A stretch of 64,000 nt of DNA, taken from contig CAKVGH010000005.1 of NCBI GenBank assembly GCA_934747255.1, positions 13,222-77,221 on the forward strand, in the 5' to 3' direction. The translations under genes were made by a program, and so were the position numbers. The notes beneath the pieces are model-generated. The model saw only the letters and a list, made by a program, of their open reading frames with translations. It ran no database searches and was not told the origin of the DNA. This DNA comes from an uncultured Clostridia bacterium. Lineage in GTDB: Bacteria; Bacillota; Clostridia; Christensenellales; UBA1242. The first letter of the stretch is position 1. Each line of letters opens with the position of its first letter. This document shows positions 36,035 to 45,038 of this stretch, one piece after another.

Positions 36035-37645
36035 TTATATAACTATACTCTTACAATTTGGGCAGACGAAGTCGCCGTTGTCAATTTCCGTTCCGCACTT
36101 TTCGCATATCTTTTTGAAGCCACTTTGGCAGTTAAAGCACACTACCGCACTCTTTGGGTTTATTGAGCCACATTTTTTGCACTTTTTGTATGCAACTCTC
36201 GACTGCAACTGTTCCAAACTTTCGCTTGGCTGTGGAATATCGTCTATCTGTTCGTTGTCCATAAAATAGTCATCATCTACTGGCTCACTGCTGTTTTCCA
36301 CCATTTGTTCTAATTTTTGCGATTGGCTAGCATTTTCCACTTGCCGTTCATCTTCACGCAAAGCACCGCCATTTTGATTATTTGAAAAGTTGTCTATGCT
36401 TTGACTATTTACACCATTTTGATTGATATTGTCTTGCACTTTTTGCAAGTCACTATTCACAACCGTGTTTTGACCGCTATTTTTGTTATAGGCATTTTGC
36501 AAGTCGTCAAAAGCAGGAATATCATTGGAAAAATCAAACCTTCGTGAAGTTGAATTTTTTTGTTGATAAGAACTATCATCTATATTTTGTTGATTATCGT
36601 CCGCAAACTGATTATCTTCAAATTCGGCTAGGGATTGATTTCCTTGCACATCGCTATTAGCCTGTTTTTTTGGCTGGTTATCACTTGCTTCACTATTACC
36701 CATTGAGTCATTGCCCGAATACTGCAAGTTTTGATAGCCGTTTTGATAGTCGTTTGCACTCCAACCATAGTTTTTATCATACCACCTACCGCTTGGGTTT
36801 GGAGCATTGTTATTTGGCTCGGCATTTTTTAGTTGTGGCTGATTATTTTCCAGCAAGTCACTATCATTTTTCAGTTGCGGTTGATTATTATCAAGTTGCG
36901 ATTGTTTTTGCCTATCTACTTCAACATTTTCGTCAAATTTAAGTTGAACCGACTTATAAACCTTCTTTGGCAAAATAGTTTGTTCCACCAAAACTGACGA
37001 ATATTCAACGCCGACATCTCGCATATTTTTGTTTAGGTACTCAATAAGCCCATCAAAGCACGAGTTATCTCTTTCGTATAATTCTTCTATTGTAGGCTTA
37101 TTTTTTTGGACTTTTCTATCAACCAAAGTACCTGTCCAAATATCAAGTTGTCTTTCGGCAAGAGTGGTATTGATTAGACCATAAACTTTAAGTAGTGCAT
37201 CTAAAAATAGTTGTGGGTCTTTTAGCGTAAAGGTATACTTGCCTTTTACAAAACAAGTTGAACCTAAAAATTGTTTGTCTTTTTTGATATAAATTCCTTC
37301 CACACTCGCAAAAGGCTTGTCTTTAATCTCGTTAAGATTCAAAAAGTAAATATCTGCATAAAACGAGTTTTTATACTTGCCTTTTTTGTTGGGAACATTG
37401 AGTTTTGCATTGCGGGTTAAAATTGGCAAATTTTCGATAGAAAGTTTGTGCTCACCACTAATAAATCTATCGCAAACTTTTTCCGCATACACCAAAAAAC
37501 AAATGTAGCCTTCTGGAACAACAAGTGGTTTTCCAAGCGCAATTTTACTGCTACCCTTGGAACGAATTAAAAGTTCTGTTCCGGCAAATTTGCCTATCTT
37601 CACAGGTTTAACAAATAAGTTTTTTATTTTTTGAAATAAGCCCAT
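36035..37645 (-). CDS. SPFH/Band7-like protein with C-terminal zinc ribbons
   Basis: A 536-aa protein. The N-terminal 230 residues resemble the YdjI branch of the SPFH superfamily (LLIRSKGSSKIALGKPLVVPE, EGYICFLVYAEKVCDRFISG, HKLSIENLPIL), which assembles on membranes. A long asparagine/glutamine/serine-rich linker (about 270-470) follows, then two zinc-ribbon motifs at the end: C-x2-C...C-x2-C in CKKCG/CFNC and CEKCG/CPNC. The start at MGLFQKIKN has an AGGAG SD; the longer frame covers promoter DNA. It is transcribed away from the PRC-barrel gene. Its cargo or partner is unknown. Confidence 0.7.
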   Translation of the reverse strand: MGLFQKIKNLFVKPVKIGKFAGTELLIRSKGSSKIALGKPLVVPEGYICFLVYAEKVCDRFISGEHKLSIENLPILTRNAKLNVPNKKGKYKNSFYADIYFLNLNEIKDKPFASVEGIYIKKDKQFLGSTCFVKGKYTFTLKDPQLFLDALLKVYGLINTTLAERQLDIWTGTLVDRKVQKNKPTIEELYERDNSCFDGLIEYLNKNMRDVGVEYSSVLVEQTILPKKVYKSVQLKFDENVEVDRQKQSQLDNNQPQLKNDSDLLENNQPQLKNAEPNNNAPNPSGRWYDKNYGWSANDYQNGYQNLQYSGNDSMGNSEASDNQPKKQANSDVQGNQSLAEFEDNQFADDNQQNIDDSSYQQKNSTSRRFDFSNDIPAFDDLQNAYNKNSGQNTVVNSDLQKVQDNINQNGVNSQSIDNFSNNQNGGALREDERQVENASQSQKLEQMVENSSEPVDDDYFMDNEQIDDIPQPSESLEQLQSRVAYKKCKKCGSINPKSAVVCFNCQSGFKKICEKCGTEIDNGDFVCPNCKSIVI

Positions 37646-37651
37646 ACAATC

Positions 37652-37700
37652 TCCTAAAATTAGTATATCACAATTTTTTTTAATTACAAATTTTATTTTG
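37652..37700 (-). promoter_or_regulatory. Promoter of the SPFH/zinc-ribbon gene
   Basis: TTGTAA-16-TATACT with a TGA extension on the minus strand, followed by an AGGAG SD. The 129-nt gap to the divergent PRC-barrel gene must also hold the plus-strand promoter, which I could not place firmly. Confidence 0.5.
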
Positions 37701-37774
37701 TTCATCAACTTTTTGTTTTTGATAATAATTAGAAACTTGTCCACATATATTTTAGTAAAGACTTTGGAGGAAAT

Positions 37775-38740
37775 ATGAAAAAATTAACAGAACTTTTGGG
37801 CAAACCTGTTTTGAGCCTATACGAGAGTGTAACACAAGGTGTAGTAAAAGATGCCTTGTTTGACAAAAATTTTAAGAGATTAAAATACCTAGTGCTTTTT
37901 GATGATAATGAGTTTCAAGAAGAAAAACTAATTGGTATAAACGAAATTTACAGCAATGGCAAAAATGCCATAATTATCAAAAATGATGCCTGTGTCGACT
38001 GCGTTGCAAAAATTGTTGATGAGATTACAAATCCAATAAACAACCTTGTCTACACCACTTTGGGCTCACTACTTGGCACTGCAACAGACATTATTTTTGA
38101 CGACAAATATTACATCAAAAAAATAGTACTCAATACTGGCACAGAGATTGATATTGAAAACATTGTAACTAGCGGTAAAGACGCTATGTTTGTTCAAGAC
38201 CAAGACAACATTGTAAAACTTTGCTCTTTCAAAAAAAAGGCAGTATCAAACCCAACTAGCAACAATCAAATAAAAGTGGAAATATTAAATCGTAGTAAAG
38301 AGAATTATTCTCACGAAAACCTAGTAGAAACTTCGCTAGTAACCACTGAAAATGATTTTCAAAAAATTATAAATCAAACTGGCGAAAATTCAGTAGAAGA
38401 CATTACAGTTAATAACACAACTGCTGAAAATAAAGAAAACGCTATTGATACTAATTATCAATATGCTGAACAAGATAATTTGGATACCAATAATGCAGAA
38501 AAAGTGCAACAAACAGCAGTGCCAATTAAGCCAAAAAAGAAAGTTATTTTGCAAGAAGATTGTTTGCCTAAAATAGTTGCTAGTAAAAACAACTTTTTAA
38601 TAGGCCGAAAAGTAACCAAAAATATCTATTCATTCAACCACGAACTTATTATAAAGAAAAACACTCGTGTCACAGAAAAAACTATTGTAATAGCAAAATC
38701 TCATTCAAAAATTAAAGAACTTTCACTCTACTCTATTTAG
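37775..38740 (+). CDS. PRC-barrel domain protein
   Basis: A 321-aa protein. LLGKPVLSLYESVTQGVVKDA then LKYLVLFDD resembles a PRC-barrel, and a second copy appears at LGSLLGTATDIIFDDKYYIKK with VLNTGTEIDIENI. PRC barrels mediate protein contacts in ribosome maturation and photosynthetic or sporulation (YlmC-like) proteins. A low-complexity acidic/asparagine linker (about 160-255) leads to a lysine-rich C-terminal segment that may be a third small domain. GGAGG precedes the ATG by 5 nt. Confidence 0.72.
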   Translation: MKKLTELLGKPVLSLYESVTQGVVKDALFDKNFKRLKYLVLFDDNEFQEEKLIGINEIYSNGKNAIIIKNDACVDCVAKIVDEITNPINNLVYTTLGSLLGTATDIIFDDKYYIKKIVLNTGTEIDIENIVTSGKDAMFVQDQDNIVKLCSFKKKAVSNPTSNNQIKVEILNRSKENYSHENLVETSLVTTENDFQKIINQTGENSVEDITVNNTTAENKENAIDTNYQYAEQDNLDTNNAEKVQQTAVPIKPKKKVILQEDCLPKIVASKNNFLIGRKVTKNIYSFNHELIIKKNTRVTEKTIVIAKSHSKIKELSLYSI

Positions 38741-38807
38741 CAAATAATTTTAGCCATAAATTTACCATTTACCTTCCTTAAAAAAACTTATAAAAAAAAT
38801 TTAGCCA

Positions 38808-38840
38808 ACAAAAAAACCACCCCAAAGGGTGATTTTTTAT
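38808..38840. terminator. Bidirectional terminator between convergent genes
   Basis: AAAAAACCACCC pairs with GGGTGATTTTTT around a 4-nt loop (one mismatch), with T-runs on both strands. Confidence 0.85.
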
Positions 38841-38849
38841 TTTATAAAA

Positions 38850-41504
38850 CTATTTGTTGTCGCCAGAATTATCTGCTGGTTTTGATTCAATATTTTTGTT
38901 TGGTTCTTGATTTGTTAAATCTGCAAATGCAGAGAAATCAAATGTTGAATTATCTAGTCCTTGTGGCGCTGGCTTAACACTAAATGCAACTGGCTTTTTC
39001 TTTTTAGGTTTTTTTGCTACTACTGCTACTACTGGTTTTTTCGCTATTGATTTTTTTGCTGTTGCTGGCTTTTTGGTAGCAGGCTTTTTGGCGGTTGGTT
39101 TTTTAACCGTTTTTTTGCTTGCTGGTTTTTTTGCAGTTGATTTTTTTGCAGGACTCTTTTTTACAACAGTCTTTGTTTCAACTGGCTTTTCTGCCACAAC
39201 TTCTGCCTTTTCAATTTGTTGTTGCAATTCCTTATATTGTTGTTCTAGTGTTCTTGTTCTCTCTTCAATTTCACGAGTGAGTTGTGCGTCAATTTTGTCT
39301 TGTTCATTTTGCTTGTCGTCTTCGTCCTTAACTTCTGGCAATGCTTCTTGTACGGCTTCTTTTTTGTTAGAAACTTCTTCCGCTGGGGCAACTACTTCCG
39401 CTGGTTTTTCTTCTTCTGCTTCCGCTTTATCTTCCACAGGTTTTTCTTCAACAAGTGCCACATCTTCAACTGGCTTTTCGTCTTGAACTTCTTGACTAGG
39501 TTGTTCTTCTACCATAGCAGGAGCATTTTCTTGTGCTTGCTCGTCACTTACTTCAAGATTATCAAGTGCCTTCAATTCGTCATCACTTAAAGATAACTTA
39601 TCTTCATTTTCTTGCGCTGGTTGCTCATTTACTATTTCTTCAACAACTACTGGTCTTTCTTCGTTTGTAAGTGGTAAAACAACTGGCTCATTTTCTTTTA
39701 AAGATTCAACTTTTTCCTCTTTGTTTTCATCAGCAGAAGCATTTTCTTCTTGTGCAGGTTGTTGATTGTTAATATTTTGAGCATTTAGTTGTTCTAGTTC
39801 TTGACGCTTTTTGTCTTCGTCACGCTTTTTGTATGCTTTTAATTGCTTAATCTTTTCTTCGTCAGTGTAGTAAGACAATACGCCTTCTTTGTTGTAGTAA
39901 TATGGGTTGCCGTCTGGGTCGTAGAAGAATTCCATGCCATCGCTATCAAAGTATCTTGAAACTTCACTATACTTTGCTTTTCTTAATCTTTCGATTTCTC
40001 GTTTTAGAACATTGATTTCGTTTGCTCTACTTTCAACTTCCTTGTTTGCACCGATGATTTCTTGATTTTTAATTGCAATGTCACGCTTCAAATCATCAAC
40101 TGTATGTTTAAGGTCTTGAACTGTTGCATTTTCCTTAACCTTTTCTTCATACATAGCATTCTTTTTGATGATGTATTGTTCTCTGTCTTCAAGTTCTCGT
40201 TCAAGTTTATCTTTTTCATTTTTCAACTTGTCCATTTCTTCAAACACATGAGAATCTGCAATCTTTTTAAGTTCTTCGTAAATCTTGTCAGAATAGCCCT
40301 TAAAGTCATTAACAAGAGTTTTTTCTACCAAGTTTTTGTTGTTTTCAATTTCAGCACGCTTTCCGTTAATTTGCAATTCAAGTCTTTGCAAGTCTTGGTT
40401 GTATCTGTTGCCGTCATCTTCCATTTCCTTTTCAATAACTTGTTGCTTTTTAACTTCGTCTGCTTGTTGTTTGATAATATCGTTACCAACAATTTTGTTT
40501 GTTGTTGTATTGAGTTTTTCTCTCAATCTGTCGATAGTTTCTTTAATATCACGCAATTTTCGTTGATTGCTTTTGTTCTTTTCTTCGTAGTTTTTAGTGA
40601 GCAAGTCTTTTTGAGTTTGCAATGAATCAATATCGGCAAGCAAAATTTTTCTGTTACCGAGATAGAATTCACATTCCTTCATTGCTCTATCCATAATAAG
40701 CGAACCCTTAACACCCAATTTTGAGAAATCGTAGTTTTCGTGTTCCACTTGTGATAGTCTTGCTTTTTCGAGTTGCTCTTGTTCGTAAATTGCTCTCTGT
40801 TGCAAATATTCTTGAAGTGCTGGAATACCATCGGCAATTTCCTTTTTAGTGAACAAGATTTCGTAGTCAACGAATGGTGGGAATGATACCACTGCTCTAT
40901 CTAGTGAATGTTGCATTTGGTCAAAGTTGTAGAATAAATCGTTAAGCAAAGCATTTCGTCTAGCACTCATAAGGCTGGCAAATAAAATTGTTAATGCAAC
41001 CATTATTAGTGGAACAATGCTAGAACGCAAAACCAGTTCCATCACGCTGAGTGATGATGAAGCAAGTGAGCCCATTGTAAACATAAACACAATAATAGCA
41101 AAAAAGCCAACTATGTACTTTAATTGTTTAAGACATTGAACAAAGGCACTTGTTCTAAATGGCTTTGTAATACAATTATCTTCGGTCAAATATTCACTTG
41201 GTTTTTGTTGCCTGTTAACCATATATTTTTGCCATTGATAACGCATATTTTTTGGCATTCTATTTTTCATAATACGGTTAAATTCAACTATATTTTCGTC
41301 ATTGACAAAAGGGTTGTCTAATAAATATCTGTTGATTTGTTTTACCTTTCTGTTTGTAACAGATTCAACTGAAAAATAAGCAACAATCAAACTAACAAGA
41401 ATTATTGTTAATGTTACAGATAATCCAATAATTGTTAGCAAGTTTGTGCCAATTACAGTTCCTGCATTCTTAAAAAAATTAACAATGGCATTGAAAATTT
41501 CCAT
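38850..41504 (-). CDS. Membrane coiled-coil protein with histone-H1-like tail
   Basis: An 884-aa protein of unrecognised family. Three predicted membrane helices lie at about 18-42, 128-150 and 158-180. Long coiled coils follow at about 230-515. A tyrosine/aspartate-rich insert at about 515-545 (YFDSDGMEFFYDPDGNPYYYN) looks like a WW or OCRE-type aromatic repeat. An acidic proline/valine/glutamate region (580-740) leads to a lysine/alanine/proline tail (KKSTAKKPASKKTVKK, about 775-830). The layout suggests a membrane scaffold whose basic tail could bind DNA, RNA or acidic lipid. AAGGAG is the SD. Function unknown. Confidence 0.72.
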   Translation of the reverse strand: MEIFNAIVNFFKNAGTVIGTNLLTIIGLSVTLTIILVSLIVAYFSVESVTNRKVKQINRYLLDNPFVNDENIVEFNRIMKNRMPKNMRYQWQKYMVNRQQKPSEYLTEDNCITKPFRTSAFVQCLKQLKYIVGFFAIIVFMFTMGSLASSSLSVMELVLRSSIVPLIMVALTILFASLMSARRNALLNDLFYNFDQMQHSLDRAVVSFPPFVDYEILFTKKEIADGIPALQEYLQQRAIYEQEQLEKARLSQVEHENYDFSKLGVKGSLIMDRAMKECEFYLGNRKILLADIDSLQTQKDLLTKNYEEKNKSNQRKLRDIKETIDRLREKLNTTTNKIVGNDIIKQQADEVKKQQVIEKEMEDDGNRYNQDLQRLELQINGKRAEIENNKNLVEKTLVNDFKGYSDKIYEELKKIADSHVFEEMDKLKNEKDKLERELEDREQYIIKKNAMYEEKVKENATVQDLKHTVDDLKRDIAIKNQEIIGANKEVESRANEINVLKREIERLRKAKYSEVSRYFDSDGMEFFYDPDGNPYYYNKEGVLSYYTDEEKIKQLKAYKKRDEDKKRQELEQLNAQNINNQQPAQEENASADENKEEKVESLKENEPVVLPLTNEERPVVVEEIVNEQPAQENEDKLSLSDDELKALDNLEVSDEQAQENAPAMVEEQPSQEVQDEKPVEDVALVEEKPVEDKAEAEEEKPAEVVAPAEEVSNKKEAVQEALPEVKDEDDKQNEQDKIDAQLTREIEERTRTLEQQYKELQQQIEKAEVVAEKPVETKTVVKKSPAKKSTAKKPASKKTVKKPTAKKPATKKPATAKKSIAKKPVVAVVAKKPKKKKPVAFSVKPAPQGLDNSTFDFSAFADLTNQEPNKNIESKPADNSGDNK

Positions 41505-41559
41505 AAAACTCTCCTTGAAAAATCCTTAATGAGAAAAATTCTCATTTGATTACATACCT

Positions 41560-41589
41560 ATTATAATATTTATTTTTTGCATTTGTCAA
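41560..41589 (-). promoter_or_regulatory. Promoter of the coiled-coil protein gene
   Basis: TTGACA-18-TATAAT on the minus strand; the -35 overlaps the addA stop codon. A perfect 8-bp inverted repeat, AATGAGAA-N3-TTCTCATT (41528-41546), lies in the leader just below the -10 and could be an operator or an addA 3' hairpin. Confidence 0.7.
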
Positions 41590-44500
41590 ACAATTATTAG
41601 TTTATCAAGATAAAAAGAATAAATTATTTTTTTTACTACTTTTTTGCCATAAAAACTCTCGATTGCCTTTGCATAAAGGTCAAGTTGCAATTGATATTCT
41701 TTTTTAAGTCTTTCTTCATTAGAAATTCGTGAAGTTTTGTAGTCTACAAGTACTATTCCTTCTGGCTTTATTATCATTAAGTCGACCTTTCCTTGCACAA
41801 GTACTCTATTTTGATAATCAGTACTTAAAATGCTTGATAATTTTGGGTAAAAAATAAACTCTTTTTCCTTGTATAAAACATCGTCTATGCCTAATAGTGA
41901 CGCAACTTGTTTTTTACATTCGTCAATCTTGTCACATTCTACCATTTGGGCATCTAACTGCGTCATATCTTGACTGGCTAGTAAACCAGCAATCACTTCG
42001 GTTGCAGTTTGACTTGTATTTGAAAAATCAATGTGTTCCATAACTTTGTGATAATTAGTCCCAATAGCAAGAAAATCAGTGTCATCATTTTGCTGTGAAT
42101 TTGACTTGATTTTAAGGTCTTTGATATTGTAATCTACTTGCTCATTTTCAGTATTAAGAAGTGCCGTAACAGTGTTTTTGAATGCGTAAGGATTGCTATC
42201 AAACTTTATGTTAAAATATTCGTTTAACTGATTTTCAAATTCGAGATTAGGCAAAGTCTTTTTTTCACTACTATTTTCAAAAGAAATTTCGTTACTACGA
42301 AAAACTTTAACTTGATAATTTGTGTCATTTTCAGTTGTGCCAACACTCTTTTTATTCTTTATGGCAGAAAGCATTGTATCGCTTAATGAACCTAATATCC
42401 AAGCCAGATAACTCTTTGCATTTTTAATTTGAAAAGCACTATTTAACTTTTCTACATTTTCCACATCACAACTACCAACAATATAAAGCATATTTTTGGC
42501 TCTCGTTAGTGCAACATATAAAAGTCGCATTTCTTCCTGCTTTTCTTGTATCATAGTTTTGAATTTGAAAATGTTTTTTATGATACTTTCTCGCCAAGTT
42601 TTATTAAAAATATTATATGTCGACATACTTATGCCCAGTTGGTTGTTTTTAATAAGTTTTTCCTTCAAACTCATCGTGCTAAATTGTTTGTTTGTATCGG
42701 CAAGAAAAACAACTGGATATTCCAGTCCTTTGCTGGAATGAATAGTACCAATATAGACAGAGTTAAGGCTATCTTTAAGGCTTATGTCGGCAGTTTGGTG
42801 AGCCGAAAATTCGTCAAGGTAATTTATGAGTGCAGATAAATTATTATTTTCTATTTGTGATACTATTGAAATAAAATAGTCTATGTTTTGACACATTTCA
42901 AGATAGTTTTCAAATGACGAAAACTTTTTATCAAGGTCAAAAATTTTAATAATTTCCAGTAAAAGTTCACTTATTGAACCAGCACAAAGTTTTTTTCTTA
43001 ATACTTCAATTTTAGCAAAAAATTCCTTAATTTTTTTAGACAATCCATCATCTTTTTCGGTGTAAAGTCTAACAGCATCACAAAAACTAACACCACTGAT
43101 TGAAAATTTTATCTTTGCTAAATCATTATCAGTCAAGTCAAACATAGCCGCCTTCAAACTACTAGCAAGTGCAATATCATCTTGACTATTGTTAATAACT
43201 TTTAGAATATTAACCAAAACTTTTACTTCATAGCAATCAAAAATCGGCACTCTGTACTCACTATTTACAGGAATACCACAATTTGTTAACACACTTGATA
43301 TATGCTTAATGCTCTCTTTTGTACGGGTCAAAATTGCAATATCTTTATAATCAATTTGCCTAAAATCTTTTATATCACTATCATAGATTTTTTTATTTTG
43401 CAACTGGGCTATCTGTGAAGCAATCAGCAAGGCTTCGGTGTCTATTTTTTTTGCTTCACTTAACACCGGCTTGTCTTCTCTTACCGAATAAACTTTTTCC
43501 GCTTGGCTTTCTTCTTCATCATCTTGTTTAGCGGTATCAACCAGTAAAATATTAACATTAGTTTGATTATTTGTTTTAACACTTTCGCCAAAAACAAGCC
43601 TTGAAGTATTTTTATAGTCAAGTTCGCTTGTCTTTTGCGTCATAATATTATCAAAGACTAGATTTGCAAATCCTAAAATATTTTTATCACTACGATAGTT
43701 TTTGTTTAGTGAAATAAGTTGTTTTTTGTCTTGGTTTGATAAATTTACAGATTTATTTATAAAAATTTGTGGATTACAATTTCTAAAATTATAAATACTC
43801 TGCTTAACATCGCCCACCATAAAAACATAGTTGTCGCTAGATAGACTAGAAATAATGGCTTCTTGAATTTCGTTTGTATCTTGATATTCGTCAACAAAAA
43901 TTCCTTGAAATCTCTGCTGTAATTGTTTTTTTATATTTTCGGTTTTAAGTAGTTTTAAGGTGTAATGTTCAAGGTCATTAAAATCTAATACATTTTTTTC
44001 TCGCTTTAACAAGTCATATTCACTATCAAACTTTTTTACGATTTCGTATAACTTTCCTAGCATTTTTTTGTTAAGTGCAAAATCTTCCTGTAAAATTTTT
44101 TCATCTGGCAAATTAAAACATTTTTCATACTTTTCAAATTCAGTTTTGAAACTTTTTACCGCCGATTTTGTTTTTTCCAGCAATTCAATATCTTCACTCG
44201 TAAAGGTTTTATCACTTCTGTGCGTAGCAAATTTTATATCTTTATAAATTGCCGAAAGATTTTCAAACTCTGCATTTTTGAATGTTTGAATAGTTTGAAA
44301 ATCGGTCTGTACAATTTGTAACAATTTTGCGTTATTTAATTGATTTGCTTTTAATAATAGCCCACCAAACAAATTATTAAAAAACTCTAAAACTCCCCCT
44401 ATCTCTCCTTTGATAAAATCAACCGCTTGATTTTTTTCAAAGTCTAAATCATAACTCTTTTGTAAAGTATTTTCAAAAAAGTCGTCAGTTTTAGACTTAA

Positions 44501-45038
44501 AAAAGTCACTGAGTAAAATTATATTTTGCTTAAAAACCCCTTCATCTCGATTTTCGTAAAAGAGTTCTAGAATGTTATTAAATTCGACATCGGCATTTTG
44601 TTCATAACTTTCAATTACATTATCTAGTGCCTTGTTTTTTAGGTACTGACTAGTTGTATCTTCCAACACTTGAAAATTTGGGTCGATTTGAACAACATAG
44701 AAAAATTCTCTCAACATATTTTGGCAAAACTTATGCAAAGTGCTAATATTTGCGATACTTAAATTTTCCAATTCTTGTTGATAATAATTATCATTTACTG
44801 CTAGTTTTTCCAATTCCGCCTTTAATCTCGATTTCATTTCGAGTGACGCAAGTTTTGTAAAAGTAACTACTAACATATTGTTAAGACTAATTTTCCTAGT
44901 ACCCAAAAAGTCTAATATTCTTTCAACCAAAACTTTTGTTTTACCACTACCAGCACTTGCCGAAACTAGCAACCTTTTTTGGTCACTATGAATTGCTTCA
45001 TTTTGCTCGGGAGAAAAAACAAGTTTTTCGTTAGGCAT
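41586..45038 (-). CDS. addA: ATP-dependent helicase/nuclease subunit A (AddA)
   Basis: A 1150-aa UvrD-family helicase with a C-terminal RecB nuclease, part of AddAB, which resects double-strand ends for RecA. Walker A SASAGSGKT is at 26-34, VDEYQDTNEIQ is the Walker B motif, ALTRAK the C-terminal helicase motif, and GTNYHKVMEH plus GKVDLMIIKPEGIVLVDYKTS form the nuclease site. It overlaps addB by 8 nt. Confidence 0.95.
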   Translation of the reverse strand: MPNEKLVFSPEQNEAIHSDQKRLLVSASAGSGKTKVLVERILDFLGTRKISLNNMLVVTFTKLASLEMKSRLKAELEKLAVNDNYYQQELENLSIANISTLHKFCQNMLREFFYVVQIDPNFQVLEDTTSQYLKNKALDNVIESYEQNADVEFNNILELFYENRDEGVFKQNIILLSDFFKSKTDDFFENTLQKSYDLDFEKNQAVDFIKGEIGGVLEFFNNLFGGLLLKANQLNNAKLLQIVQTDFQTIQTFKNAEFENLSAIYKDIKFATHRSDKTFTSEDIELLEKTKSAVKSFKTEFEKYEKCFNLPDEKILQEDFALNKKMLGKLYEIVKKFDSEYDLLKREKNVLDFNDLEHYTLKLLKTENIKKQLQQRFQGIFVDEYQDTNEIQEAIISSLSSDNYVFMVGDVKQSIYNFRNCNPQIFINKSVNLSNQDKKQLISLNKNYRSDKNILGFANLVFDNIMTQKTSELDYKNTSRLVFGESVKTNNQTNVNILLVDTAKQDDEEESQAEKVYSVREDKPVLSEAKKIDTEALLIASQIAQLQNKKIYDSDIKDFRQIDYKDIAILTRTKESIKHISSVLTNCGIPVNSEYRVPIFDCYEVKVLVNILKVINNSQDDIALASSLKAAMFDLTDNDLAKIKFSISGVSFCDAVRLYTEKDDGLSKKIKEFFAKIEVLRKKLCAGSISELLLEIIKIFDLDKKFSSFENYLEMCQNIDYFISIVSQIENNNLSALINYLDEFSAHQTADISLKDSLNSVYIGTIHSSKGLEYPVVFLADTNKQFSTMSLKEKLIKNNQLGISMSTYNIFNKTWRESIIKNIFKFKTMIQEKQEEMRLLYVALTRAKNMLYIVGSCDVENVEKLNSAFQIKNAKSYLAWILGSLSDTMLSAIKNKKSVGTTENDTNYQVKVFRSNEISFENSSEKKTLPNLEFENQLNEYFNIKFDSNPYAFKNTVTALLNTENEQVDYNIKDLKIKSNSQQNDDTDFLAIGTNYHKVMEHIDFSNTSQTATEVIAGLLASQDMTQLDAQMVECDKIDECKKQVASLLGIDDVLYKEKEFIFYPKLSSILSTDYQNRVLVQGKVDLMIIKPEGIVLVDYKTSRISNEERLKKEYQLQLDLYAKAIESFYGKKVVKKIIYSFYLDKLIIV

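Noticed and set aside
40062..40625. Plus-strand frame of 187 codons opposite the coiled-coil gene
   Set aside because: Phe/Cys/Leu-rich antisense of lysine/glutamate-rich coding DNA; no initiation signals.
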